NCBI GenBank assembly: GCA_949299535.1 | Contig: CASGAQ010000003.1 | Location: 1-64,000, forward strand | DNA length: 64,000 nucleotides | Direction of reading: 5' to 3' | DNA from: an uncultured Eubacteriales bacterium | Lineage (GTDB): Bacteria > Bacillota > Clostridia > Oscillospirales > CAG-272 | Part shown: piece by piece, positions 51,630 through 61,044 of the stretch | How the letters are laid out: every line of letters starts with the position of its first letter | How positions within the stretch are numbered: position 1 is the stretch's first letter | The notes under the pieces: model-generated | What the model saw: the letters and a program-made list of their open reading frames with translations, nothing else | Databases searched by the model: none | Told to the model about the DNA's origin: nothing | Program-made: the position numbers and the translations under genes

Positions 51630-54284
51630 TCAATTTGACTTTACGGCTTTTCTTTTTTCGAAAGTTCTCTGACAGAGTTTTACTGTTTCAACTATCGGTA
51701 TAACGCAAGCGCCGAGTCCTATCGCAATAACGTATTCTTTAAGAGTTACGCCGGTAAATCCAAAAGCGGAAGCGAGGAACGGAATTTCACAGATAACGGT
51801 CGTCGCAAGGAGAGCTGCAACAGCCGCGCCGATAAGGAACTTATTATGACTGCCGAGCTTGAATATACTGCCTCTTTGAGAACGCATATTAAAGCTGTGG
51901 AATATCTCTGCCATGGACATTGTAAGGAAAGCCATCGTAACACCGTGTTCGCTGTTGCCTATCCCCCAAGAACCTATTTCGATAAAATGTCCTATGAAAT
52001 ACGATATAATAACAAGTGCGGAAACCATAAATCCTTGATACAGTACATCAGTGCCGAGTCCGCCGGAAAATACGCCTTCTTTTGCTGAGCGAGGTTTTTT
52101 CTCCATGATACCGGGCTCCGCCTTTTCAACGCCGAGCGCAAGAGCCGGGAACGAGTCCGTAACAAGGTTTATCCAAAGCAAATGAACGGGGTGCAATATC
52201 GTAAAACCGCAAAGCGTCGCTATAAAAATGCTTATGACCTCCGCAATGTTGGAGCCGAGCAAAAACTGTATGGATTTGCGAATGTTGCCGTAAATACGTC
52301 TGCCTTCTTCGACAGCGCCTACGATAGTGGCAAAATTGTCGTCCGTAAGGACCATATCCGCAACATTTTTCGTAACATCCGTACCTGTGATGCCCATACC
52401 TACGCCAATGTCGGCAGCCTTGATGGAAGGAGCGTCGTTTACGCCGTCGCCTGTCATGGCAGTGACAAAACCGGCTTTTTTCCATGCGGTGACGATTCTC
52501 GTCTTATGCTCCGGCTGAACGCGCGCATAAACGGAAATATTGCGGAACTCTTTTTCAAATTCTTCGTCGCTCATATCGTTAAGCTCAGAACCCGTAACGG
52601 CTTTTGCGCCGTCTTCGAGAATACCGAGTTCCTTCGCAATGGCAACTGCCGTGTCGATATGATCTCCCGTTATCATTATAGGTCTGATACCGGCGCTGCG
52701 GCATTTTTCAATAGCGACCTTGACTTCAGGACGAACGGGATCGATCATAGCGCAAAGACCTATAAAGCAAAGATCATGCTCAAGAGCTTCAGGTTCATAA
52801 GATTCCGGCTCTTTGTCGGAAAATCTCATGCCGCAAGCAAGAACTCTCAGCGCTCTGTCAGCGAATGATTTGTTAGCTTCAATTATCTTTGACCTGTATT
52901 CTTCGGTCATTGGGACTGCTTTTCCGTCTTTGAGGTAATGCGTGCAAAGATCTATTACCACATCGGGAGCGCCTTTTGTATACTGTACAAATCTTCCGTC
53001 AGAGGGATGAACGGATGACATCATCTTTCTGCCCGAATCAAAAGGAGCCTCGCCGCATCTGGGCATTTTTTCTTTGAGTTCTATTTTTGATACGCCTATC
53101 TTATTCGCCCATTCGACAAGAGCAGCTTCAGTCGGCTCGCCGGTCACGGTTCCGTCATCATTAAGCTCTGCGTCGGAGCAGAGCGACATAGCGCCGGCAA
53201 GAAGTTCGTTGTTTTCGCCGAAAGAATCTACAACCGTCATCTTATTCTGCGTGAGCGTACCTGTTTTATCGGAGCATATTATCTGCGCGCATCCGAGAGT
53301 TTCCACAGCCGTAAGTTTACGTATTATGGCATTGCGCTTCGACATATTGCCGACGCCCATGGAAAGCACGACGGTAACGACTGCCGCCAAACCTTCGGGA
53401 ATAGCCGCAACAGCCAAAGAAACCGCCACCATGAACGAATCCATAACGACATCGAATGTAAAGCCGCCGGCTCGGATAAGCTGTACGCCGAAAATGATAA
53501 CGCATATACCGAGCACGAGCCATGTAAGAGTCTTGGAAAGTTGGAAGAGCTTTCTCTGGAGAGGAGTCTGACCTTCTTCCGCTTTTACAAGAGCGTCTGC
53601 TATCTTGCCCATCTCCGTGTCCATGCCCGTAGCCGTTATAACAGCTACACCGCGTCCGTAAACGACTGTGGAGCCCATATATACCATATTGGCACGATCT
53701 CCGAGAGGAACATCTTTTGATTCGTCTTTAAGATTGATTATATCTATAAATTTATTTACCGGAACGGATTCACCGGTAAGCGCCGCCTCCTCTATCTTCA
53801 GGCTGGCATTTTCGATAAGTCTGCCGTCCGCGGGAACAGCGTCGCCTGCTTCGAGAACGACGATATCTCCGACAACAAGCTCCTCGCTTTTAACAGTGAT
53901 AAGCTTTCCGCCGCGTATGACCTTGGAGGTCGCCGCCGCCATCTCCTGCAAAGCCTCTATTGCTTTTTCCGCTTTATTCTCCTGATAAACACCGAGAACA
54001 GCATTAAAAAATACGACCACAAGAATAATTATGACTTCGGTAAAGCTTTCATTGTTGTAAATGGCAAGAGCGCCGCTTACCAAAGCCGCCGCCAAAAGAA
54101 TGATTATCATCGGGTTGGCAAGCTGTTTCAGAAAACGAACGAAAATTGAATCTTTTTTACCCTCTTTCAGTTTATTTCGTCCGTTTTCAAGAAGCCTTTT
54201 ACTTGCTTCCTCCTCAGAAAGACCATGAACGGAGCTTTCCGTCTGTTTCAGCACCGTGTCAATGTTTTCACAATAATACCTCAT
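51630..54284 (-). CDS. P2A-type cation-transporting ATPase (Ca2+/Mn2+ exporter)
   Basis: 884 residues. It has the full P-type layout: actuator TGES at about 170-173, PEGL in helix 4 (about 296-299), phosphorylated Asp339 in SDKTGTLT, nucleotide motif KGAPD, hinge MTGDGVNDAPSIKAADIGV and six C-terminal helices with NLVTDSFPALALG. The VAAIPEGL and NLVTD residues are those of SERCA/PMCA-like Ca2+ pumps. The gene lies behind a yybP-ykoY manganese riboswitch, so Mn2+ export is the likely duty, as for the Lactococcus YoaB pump. GGAGG lies 5-6 nt before the ATG. Confidence 0.94.
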   Translation of the reverse strand: MRYYCENIDTVLKQTESSVHGLSEEEASKRLLENGRNKLKEGKKDSIFVRFLKQLANPMIIILLAAALVSGALAIYNNESFTEVIIILVVVFFNAVLGVYQENKAEKAIEALQEMAAATSKVIRGGKLITVKSEELVVGDIVVLEAGDAVPADGRLIENASLKIEEAALTGESVPVNKFIDIINLKDESKDVPLGDRANMVYMGSTVVYGRGVAVITATGMDTEMGKIADALVKAEEGQTPLQRKLFQLSKTLTWLVLGICVIIFGVQLIRAGGFTFDVVMDSFMVAVSLAVAAIPEGLAAVVTVVLSMGVGNMSKRNAIIRKLTAVETLGCAQIICSDKTGTLTQNKMTVVDSFGENNELLAGAMSLCSDAELNDDGTVTGEPTEAALVEWANKIGVSKIELKEKMPRCGEAPFDSGRKMMSSVHPSDGRFVQYTKGAPDVVIDLCTHYLKDGKAVPMTEEYRSKIIEANKSFADRALRVLACGMRFSDKEPESYEPEALEHDLCFIGLCAMIDPVRPEVKVAIEKCRSAGIRPIMITGDHIDTAVAIAKELGILEDGAKAVTGSELNDMSDEEFEKEFRNISVYARVQPEHKTRIVTAWKKAGFVTAMTGDGVNDAPSIKAADIGVGMGITGTDVTKNVADMVLTDDNFATIVGAVEEGRRIYGNIRKSIQFLLGSNIAEVISIFIATLCGFTILHPVHLLWINLVTDSFPALALGVEKAEPGIMEKKPRSAKEGVFSGGLGTDVLYQGFMVSALVIISYFIGHFIEIGSWGIGNSEHGVTMAFLTMSMAEIFHSFNMRSQRGSIFKLGSHNKFLIGAAVAALLATTVICEIPFLASAFGFTGVTLKEYVIAIGLGACVIPIVETVKLCQRTFEKRKAVKSN

Positions 54285-54320
54285 GTTTTCCTCCTTTTTG
54301 TATTTGACCTATCTATAATT

Positions 54321-54470
54321 AAAAAGACTCATAGATAGGGCTGACCTACCCATGAGTCTTGTCATTCATTATTTCAAGCCAGATCAAAAAGATCATGCAT
54401 GTTGACTTGTTTCGAGAGCATATCTCGTGACTACTCCCTCAGGATATATTTTTAGCCAAGAATATTTTTC
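54321..54470 (-). ncRNA. yybP-ykoY manganese riboswitch
   Basis: Read on the minus strand, the leader contains GAGGGAGTAG, a CGAGA/TCTCG hairpin, GAAACAAGTCAACATGC, GATCTGGCTTG and ATGACAAGACTCATGG, the conserved elements of the yybP-ykoY class. It runs directly into a terminator (54324-54340 with 54345-54360, then TTTTT). GACTCATG lies at the junction, so ligand-stabilised folding would compete with the terminator. The class is a Mn2+-sensing ON switch upstream of Mn exporters. Confidence 0.9.
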
Positions 54471-54761
54471 CTTGGTATAATTTCATTATACACAAGTTTA
54501 TGAATTAATAATGAATATAAAATGAATAAATTGAAAAGTAAATGGATAAGTTAAATTGATTTCAGATATTGTTTATATTATAATGTATATATAAAATAGT
54601 TTATATATGAATTTGTATGTATAAATTCAAAAAATTTAAAAATATTTTGAGAGTATCGAAAAAAGCAACCGTCGGTTGACATATTAAAAGCCTGCTTGAT
54701 TGTATGCAACTGCAGAAAATGTTAAAATTTATACACAATAGAATTAACGGAGGACATAGAA
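54471..54761. other. AT-rich intergenic region with a palindrome
   Basis: No gene is seen. It contains the Mn-riboswitch promoter zone (a TATAAT on the minus strand near 54484-54489). The perfect palindrome CAACCG-T-CGGTTG (54666-54678) overlaps TTGACA (54676-54681) in front of the XRE gene. That is a plausible autoregulatory operator, though no convincing -10 was found at the right distance. Confidence 0.5.
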
Positions 54762-55760
54762 ATGATTTTTGCAGACAAATTGATTCAACTTAGAAAAAAA
54801 TCCGGGTGGTCGCAGGAAGAACTTGCAGAAAAACTCAATGTTTCAAGACAATCGGTTTCAAAATGGGAAAGCGCACAATCCGTGCCTGAAATCGAAAAGA
54901 TAGTCTCTCTTTCAAAATTGTTCGGCGTAAGCACCGATTATCTTCTGAAAGACGAGATAGATAACGCAGAACATAACAACAGCCAAGACAAAAATGCCTG
55001 TGAAGAAACGCATATGTCAAGACGCGTATCCGTTCACGAAGCAAATGAATTTTTAAAGGTAAAACAAACAACGGCTAAGAGAGTCGCTTCGGCAACTTTT
55101 TTGTGTATCATATCACCGATATGTTTAATGATACTCACCGCGATAAGCGAAAGAAGCAAAGCGTTTTCGGAAAGCGCCTCCATTGGCATAGGTATGATAG
55201 TCTTGCTTGCACTTGTATCAACTGCCGTTGCCATATTTATTTCCTGCGGAATAAAGACCGAGCCTTTTGAATATCTGAGCGAGGAAATATTCGAAACAGA
55301 CACAGTCGTCACAGAAACGGTAAAAGCCTTAAAACAAAACTACAGAAAAACATATATTCGAAATAATGTTATCGGAGCGTGTCTCTGTATCACATCTGTT
55401 ATACCCATTTTTGCCGGACTTATTATAGATGAAAAAAACGAATTGCTGCTTATGATTATGATATCTCTTCTCCTTGCCATAGCCGGACTCGGCGTAGTTT
55501 TCTTTATTATCGGCGGAATAGTATGGGAAAGTTATGAAAAACTCCTGCAGGAAGGCGATTATTCAAAAGAAAAAAAGATAGAAGCAAAAAAATTCTCTCT
55601 TAACGAAATATATACCGCATATTGGCTGATAGTGACCGTAGTATATCTAGGATTCAGTTTTTATACTGAAAACTGGGATTATAGTTGGCTTATTTGGATT
55701 CTTGCCGTCGCACTCTTTTTAATAATTGAAGCAATAATAAAAACTTTAAACAAAAAATGA
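54762..55760 (+). CDS. XRE-family regulator with membrane domain
   Basis: 332 residues. The N-terminal helix-turn-helix is very typical (LRKKSGWSQEELAEKLNVSRQSVSKWESAQSVPEI, about 8-44). It is followed by a hydrophilic linker and about six hydrophobic segments (about 105-330). This architecture is widespread in Clostridia, often beside ABC exporters, as here. The palindrome at 54666-54678 may be its operator, and the ABC exporter 230 nt downstream is a candidate target. GGAGG lies 8-9 nt before the ATG. Confidence 0.87.
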   Translation: MIFADKLIQLRKKSGWSQEELAEKLNVSRQSVSKWESAQSVPEIEKIVSLSKLFGVSTDYLLKDEIDNAEHNNSQDKNACEETHMSRRVSVHEANEFLKVKQTTAKRVASATFLCIISPICLMILTAISERSKAFSESASIGIGMIVLLALVSTAVAIFISCGIKTEPFEYLSEEIFETDTVVTETVKALKQNYRKTYIRNNVIGACLCITSVIPIFAGLIIDEKNELLLMIMISLLLAIAGLGVVFFIIGGIVWESYEKLLQEGDYSKEKKIEAKKFSLNEIYTAYWLIVTVVYLGFSFYTENWDYSWLIWILAVALFLIIEAIIKTLNKK

Positions 55761-55852
55761 CTGTTATGTTTTTTCATGATTTTCATTTCCATTGGTTATG
55801 ATATCTATAATACTTATAATAAATAAAAGAAAAATATTATAAAACTAACTCA

Positions 55853-55890
55853 AAAGCGGACGAATGAGATTTATCGTCCGCTTTATTTTT
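55853..55890 (+). terminator. Terminator of the XRE gene
   Basis: AAAGCGGACGA (55853-55863) and TCGTCCGCTTT (55874-55884) form an 11-bp stem followed by ATTTTT. Confidence 0.8.
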
Positions 55891-55919
55891 GCGCCGTATC
55901 TTCAATATTTGCTATTTTG

Positions 55920-55948
55920 TTGACAAAAAAACATACAGATGATATAAT
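55920..55948 (+). promoter_or_regulatory. Promoter of the ABC exporter operon
   Basis: -35 TTGACA (55920-55925), 17-bp spacer, -10 TATAAT (55943-55948), a near-consensus promoter. Confidence 0.8.
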
Positions 55949-55992
55949 TATTAATTATAACAAATCATTATATATCTTTTAAGGAACAAAAA

Positions 55993-57717
55993 ATGAAATT
56001 TTTAGTGAAATACCTCAGACCTTTTTTCGGCCGTATGTCGATCGGAATTTCAATTAAGATATTAGGCACCGTTGTTGAGCTGATGATACCGTATATACTG
56101 AGCCATATCCTTGAAAACGTAGTTGTAACTCAGGATATACGTCAAATAATATTTTGGGGAGGAATAATGATACTCTGCGCGCTCGCGGCCTGCATTTGCA
56201 ACATAATAGCAAACAGAATTGCGGCGCGTGTTTCCCGAAATTTTTCCGAGAGAGTGCGCTCCGATTTGTTTGCAAAAACACTGCGCCTTTCTTCGGCGCA
56301 GACGGACGCATTCACGATACCTTCTCTCGAATCGCGTATAACAACAGATACATATAACGTCCACAATTTTGTCGGAATGATGCAGAGAATGGGCGTGCGC
56401 GCTCCCATACTTCTTATAGGCGGAACCGCTATCACTCTTTTTATGGACAGATATCTGGCGCTTGCAATGATAGCAGTATTGCCGTTTATATTCATAACGG
56501 TATATTTCATCTCGCGCAAAGGCGTTCCGCTTTATACAAAGGTCCAAAAAGCTTCAGACAAAATGATACGCGTTGTACGAGAGGATACTCAGGGCATACG
56601 AGTTATAAAAGCGCTCTCAAAATCAAATTACGAACACCGCAGATATGATAAAGTGAATAAAGAACTCTCACAAAATGAACAAAGAGCCGGCATAATTATG
56701 GGAAGCGTAAACCCCATAATGACGCTTCTTATGAATATGGGACTTGTGCTTGTAGTTGCGCTGAGCGCTCAGCGCGTTGCAGATCATCTGTCATCGCCCT
56801 CGACAGTCATAGCGTTCATGCAGTATTTCACTCAAATATCGATGGCAATGATGTCCGTTACGAGAATCTTCACAATGTATACAAAATGTTCTGCTTCCGC
56901 AAGGAGAATAGCAGAAGTCGTCGAAGCGCCTGAGGATCTTACAGTTGCAGAAGAATCACAATTTCCGCGAAAAGATAACGGCGCACATATCGAATTTTCC
57001 AACGTGTCTTTCTCGTATAAAGGCGGCGGAAACGATCTTGAAAACATAAGCTTTTCACTTCCAAGAGGCGGCACGCTCGGCATAATAGGCGCGACAGGCA
57101 GCGGCAAATCCACGCTCATTCGCCTTATGATGCGCTTCTATGACGTAAAAAGCGGCGCGGTCTACATAAACGGGCGCGACGTCCGCACCATACCTTTCAA
57201 AGAGTTCTATCCCATGTTCGGCGCCGCATTCCAGCATGATTTTCTCTATGCGGACACCATTCGGGAAAATATAGACCTCGGCAGACATCTTTCCGATGAG
57301 GAAATAATATCCGCCGCAAAAACAGCACAGGCACATGATTTCATCTCCGCTTTTCCGGAAGGATATTCTCATATGCTCTCGCAAAAAGCAACAAATATCT
57401 CCGGCGGACAGAAACAACGCCTGCTTATCTCTCGCGCCATAGCGGCTCGCCCGGAAATACTCGTATTGGACGACAGTTCTTCCGCGCTCGACTACAAGAC
57501 CGACGCGAATCTTCGCGCCTCTCTGCGTGAAAATATGCGCGGCACAACGGTATTCACGGTGGCACAGAGAGTAAGCTCCGTCAAAGACAGCGATCTTATC
57601 CTCGTTCTTGACGAAGGCAGGATAATAGGAGCAGGCAAGCATGAAGAACTTCTCGAAACCTGCACGGAATACAGAGAAATAAGCGAATCGCAGATGGGAG
57701 GCGCGTTTGTTGAATAA
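55993..57717 (+). CDS. ABC exporter half-transporter, degenerate-site subunit
   Basis: 574 residues: six transmembrane helices (about 1-310) then an ATPase domain. Walker A is IGATGSGKST, signature ISGGQKQR and Walker B ILVLDDSSSALD, in which the catalytic Glu is replaced by Asp. That substitution is the mark of the degenerate site in heterodimeric type IV exporters such as TM287/288, LmrCD and BmrCD. With its partner it likely exports drugs or lipophilic compounds. The next gene overlaps the end by 11 nt. AAGGAA precedes the ATG. Confidence 0.93.
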   Translation: MKFLVKYLRPFFGRMSIGISIKILGTVVELMIPYILSHILENVVVTQDIRQIIFWGGIMILCALAACICNIIANRIAARVSRNFSERVRSDLFAKTLRLSSAQTDAFTIPSLESRITTDTYNVHNFVGMMQRMGVRAPILLIGGTAITLFMDRYLALAMIAVLPFIFITVYFISRKGVPLYTKVQKASDKMIRVVREDTQGIRVIKALSKSNYEHRRYDKVNKELSQNEQRAGIIMGSVNPIMTLLMNMGLVLVVALSAQRVADHLSSPSTVIAFMQYFTQISMAMMSVTRIFTMYTKCSASARRIAEVVEAPEDLTVAEESQFPRKDNGAHIEFSNVSFSYKGGGNDLENISFSLPRGGTLGIIGATGSGKSTLIRLMMRFYDVKSGAVYINGRDVRTIPFKEFYPMFGAAFQHDFLYADTIRENIDLGRHLSDEEIISAAKTAQAHDFISAFPEGYSHMLSQKATNISGGQKQRLLISRAIAARPEILVLDDSSSALDYKTDANLRASLRENMRGTTVFTVAQRVSSVKDSDLILVLDEGRIIGAGKHEELLETCTEYREISESQMGGAFVE

Positions 57718-59524
57718 GAATCCGAATAAACACGCGGAAAATCATAAAATAGACAGAAAAACAGCCAAAAATATTCTGATCCGACTGTTCGGATATATAA
57801 TGAGATACTGGCCGCTTTTTCTGCTTGCAGTAGTGCTTACGCTCATATCAAACCAGCTTTCTTTGCTCGGACCTACATACTCAGGCGAAGCAATAGACGC
57901 CATAGCAAATGAAAACGGAGTGAACTTTACAGCCGTAAAAGAAAATGTCATAAAAATGCTCATATGCTATGTCCTCTCGGCGATAACGGCATATCTGCTC
58001 GCAGTTATCATGATAAAAATAAGCCAGAAAATAGTATTGACTATGAGAAAACAGGTTTTTGAAAAACTCACTTCTCTGCCCGTCAGCTTTTTCGATACGA
58101 CTGCAACGGGAGATATAATCAGCCGAATCTCATACGATATCGATACGGTCAATTCATCGCTTTCTCACGATCTGATACAGGTCATGACGAGTATCTATAC
58201 CGTTGTAGGCTCGCTCATATTCATGTGGCAGATATCAAAACCCATGATAATCGTTTTTGTTATAACCGTTCCGATATCAATATTTTTCACAAGATATCGC
58301 TCAAAAAAAGTGCGTCCCCTTTTCCGCACACGCTCACGCAAGCTCGGCGAGCTGAACGGCTACGCCGAAGAGATGCTTTCCGGCTGTCGCACAATAAAAG
58401 CATACAATCGTGAAGAGGAGATAAGCGAAAGATTCAACGCGAGAAACAAGGACACAATGGATGCATATTACAACGCCGAATATTACGGCGCGGCACTAGG
58501 TCCTTCCGTCAACTTCATAAACAACCTTTCCATTTCGCTCGTTATGATATTCGGCGGTATACTCTATATGTACTCACAGAGCGGAGCAATCCAGACCGGC
58601 TCCCTTTTCTTTATCACACTCGGCGGCGTGGCAAAATTCGTACAGTATTCGCGCAAATTTGCAGGCCCCATAAATGAGTTTGCAAATATCCTGCACGAAT
58701 TTCAATCGGCATTTTCAGCGGCAGAACGTGTGTTCCGTATAATAGACGAAGCTCCGGAGCCTGCCGATACAAACGCTGCGACGCCTCTTTTAGATGTCAA
58801 AGGAGAAGTATCTCTCAAAAATGTCTCGTTTGGCTACACTCCCGAAAAAGAGATATTGAAAGATATCTCCGTCGTGGCAAAACCGGGTAAGACTATCGCC
58901 ATCGTAGGACCTACCGGCGCGGGAAAAACTACGATAATAAATCTCCTAATGCGTTTTTACGATGTAAACAGCGGTCAGATAAATGTAGACGGCTGTAATA
59001 TGAAAAACATAACGCGCGATTCGCTGCGCCGCGCATATACGATGGTTCTTCAGGATACATGGCTTTTCCACGGCACGATATACGAAAACATTGTATACGG
59101 CAAAGAGAACGCCACCCCCGAAGAAGTAAAAAAAGCGGCAAAAGCGGCAAGGATAGACACCTTCATAGAAAATCTGCCAAACGGATACGATACCATGCTT
59201 TCCGACGAAGGCGTTAATATTTCCAAAGGTCAGCGTCAGCTCATAACGATAGCGCGCGCAATGCTTTCAGATTCGCCAATGCTTATTCTCGACGAGGCAA
59301 CTTCAAACGTAGACTCAAGAACGGAGATAAAGATTCAGGAAGCAATGTCAGAGCTTATGAAAGACCGCACCTGTTTTATTATAGCTCATCGTCTTTCCAC
59401 TATACAAAACGCGGATATGATCTTAGTTATACAAGACGGAAAGATAAGCGAACACGGCACGCACGAAGAACTTCTGAGTCTCGGTGGATTTTACAGCACA
59501 CTTTATAACTCACAGTTCAGCTGA
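57707..59524 (+). CDS. ABC exporter half-transporter, partner subunit
   Basis: 605 residues from TTG codons at 57707 or 57710 (GGGAGG upstream, inside the previous gene). Six transmembrane helices (about 30-330) and an ATPase domain: Walker A VGPTGAGKTT, signature NISKGQRQL and Walker B LILDEATSNVD with the catalytic Glu intact. The signature reads SKGQ rather than SGGQ. In a heterodimer this signature would complete the degenerate site of the partner, while the partner's normal SGGQ completes this subunit's active site. The asymmetry is therefore consistent on both chains. Confidence 0.93.
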   Translation: MLNKNPNKHAENHKIDRKTAKNILIRLFGYIMRYWPLFLLAVVLTLISNQLSLLGPTYSGEAIDAIANENGVNFTAVKENVIKMLICYVLSAITAYLLAVIMIKISQKIVLTMRKQVFEKLTSLPVSFFDTTATGDIISRISYDIDTVNSSLSHDLIQVMTSIYTVVGSLIFMWQISKPMIIVFVITVPISIFFTRYRSKKVRPLFRTRSRKLGELNGYAEEMLSGCRTIKAYNREEEISERFNARNKDTMDAYYNAEYYGAALGPSVNFINNLSISLVMIFGGILYMYSQSGAIQTGSLFFITLGGVAKFVQYSRKFAGPINEFANILHEFQSAFSAAERVFRIIDEAPEPADTNAATPLLDVKGEVSLKNVSFGYTPEKEILKDISVVAKPGKTIAIVGPTGAGKTTIINLLMRFYDVNSGQINVDGCNMKNITRDSLRRAYTMVLQDTWLFHGTIYENIVYGKENATPEEVKKAAKAARIDTFIENLPNGYDTMLSDEGVNISKGQRQLITIARAMLSDSPMLILDEATSNVDSRTEIKIQEAMSELMKDRTCFIIAHRLSTIQNADMILVIQDGKISEHGTHEELLSLGGFYSTLYNSQFS

Positions 59525-59551
59525 TATGACGATTAAAATATAATCATTACA

Positions 59552-59579
59552 AAAAAAACTCGCATATGCGAGTTTTTTT
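59552..59579. terminator. Bidirectional terminator
   Basis: A perfect palindrome with ACTCGCAT/ATGCGAGT arms, A-rich before and T-rich after, between the converging ABC and hydrogenase operons. Confidence 0.85.
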
Positions 59580-59583
59580 AATA

Positions 59584-61032
59584 TTATTCTTTTTTCAGAG
59601 AGTTTACAAAACCTATCGATTCGCTGATAGTCTTTTCATGAGCTTCCATGCCGTATTTATCTACCTCAGTCTTGTTTTTGGGACCGTGCGTAAGACAGCC
59701 TGCACCGCCGATACAACCTCCGGCACATACCATTCCTTCAATAAAGTTGTAGCTGCTCTTGCCTTTTGAAGCCTTCAAAAGTTCTACTTTGCAGGCTTCT
59801 ATACCGTCGCACGAAATGCCGTTCAGCTCGAAATCCTTTATGCCGAGTTCCTTGATAGCCTGTGCTACAGCGTCGGAAAGACCTCCGGTGCGGGCAAATA
59901 TCCTGCCGTAATAAGAAGCGTTGTCAAGCGGAGTTTCGTCAAAATCCGTGAGGACAAAGTTTCTGCTGTCAAAAAGCGCCTGAAGTTCTTCAAACGTGAT
60001 GACGCTGTCGATATACGGGCGGACTTTTTCAAGCTGAAACTCCATTTTCTTTGCCGTACACGGACCGATGAATACTATCTTGGAATCAGGATCATTATTC
60101 TTGATGAAATTTCCGAGTTCTGCCATGGGAGAGAAATTATGAGATATATGCTCTACAATATTCGGGAAATTTTTCTGTATATAAGAAACAAAAGCGGGAC
60201 AGCAGGAACTTGTCAAAAAACCTTTTTCAACAAGTTCTTTTGTTTCTTTCATAGCAACCATGTCGGCGCCGAGAGCGGCTTCAACAACGGAGTGGAATCC
60301 GAGTTTGCGTATGCCTTCAACGACCTGTCCGAGCGTTGCTCCCGCATATGAAAACTGACCGGAAATACTGGGAGCCACTATTGCATAAACTTTGTACTTG
60401 CTGTTGTTTTCGCTTTTTTTAATTATATCTATGACATCAAGAATAAACGACTTATCGGAAACAGCGCCGAACGGGCACTGATAAACACAGGCTCCGCATG
60501 AAATACACTTGTCGTTGTCGATGGAAGCGCTTCCGTCGACGGGAGAAGGACTTATCGCTTTGACCTTGCAGGCATTCTCGCAAGGTCTTTTTCTGTTTAT
60601 GATAGCAGTATAAGGGCAGGCCTGCGCGCATTTACCGCAGTTTATACATTTTGACTTATCTATATGAGCCTTAAGATGTGAGTCAAAAGTAATAGCGTCG
60701 CGTGGACAAACATCTTCACAGCGATGTGCAAGACAGCCTCTGCAAAAATCAGTGACTTCATATCCGCTGGCGGGGCAATCGTCGCAGGCGATATCGATTA
60801 CTTCTATAACGTTTGGATTGCCGCGGTCGCCGCCCATTGCTAGTTTTATCCTTTCGGAAAGGATAGCGCGCTCCTTATATATGCAACAGCGCATGGTGGA
60901 TTCTTTTCCGGGTATTATCTCTTTGGGAATATCCGGTATCTTTTCGGCGAGATCGCCTTTCCATGCATGACGCGCCACTTCGCGCAGAACTTTATATTTC
61001 AAATGCTGTACTTTTGTATCAAACTTTCTCAT
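59584..61032 (-). CDS. [FeFe]-hydrogenase-like protein, group B type, with ferredoxin domains
   Basis: 482 residues from the ATG at 61032, chosen because AGGAGA is 8 nt upstream; an ATG 6 nt earlier is too close. The N-terminal half has a CDDCPASGYEVTDFCRGC cluster and several 4Fe-4S motifs (CINCGKCAQACP, CISCGACVYQCP). H-cluster motifs are L1 TSSCCPAF, L2 IGPCTAKKME and L3 GMVCAGGCIGGAG, all Cys conserved, so an active hydrogen-metabolising site is expected. This arrangement matches the poorly studied group B enzymes. It is last in an operon with SpoIIE and a PAS-containing hydrogenase. The direction of catalysis in vivo is unknown. Confidence 0.88.
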   Translation of the reverse strand: MRKFDTKVQHLKYKVLREVARHAWKGDLAEKIPDIPKEIIPGKESTMRCCIYKERAILSERIKLAMGGDRGNPNVIEVIDIACDDCPASGYEVTDFCRGCLAHRCEDVCPRDAITFDSHLKAHIDKSKCINCGKCAQACPYTAIINRKRPCENACKVKAISPSPVDGSASIDNDKCISCGACVYQCPFGAVSDKSFILDVIDIIKKSENNSKYKVYAIVAPSISGQFSYAGATLGQVVEGIRKLGFHSVVEAALGADMVAMKETKELVEKGFLTSSCCPAFVSYIQKNFPNIVEHISHNFSPMAELGNFIKNNDPDSKIVFIGPCTAKKMEFQLEKVRPYIDSVITFEELQALFDSRNFVLTDFDETPLDNASYYGRIFARTGGLSDAVAQAIKELGIKDFELNGISCDGIEACKVELLKASKGKSSYNFIEGMVCAGGCIGGAGCLTHGPKNKTEVDKYGMEAHEKTISESIGFVNSLKKE

Positions 61033-61044
61033 AGGCATATTCTC

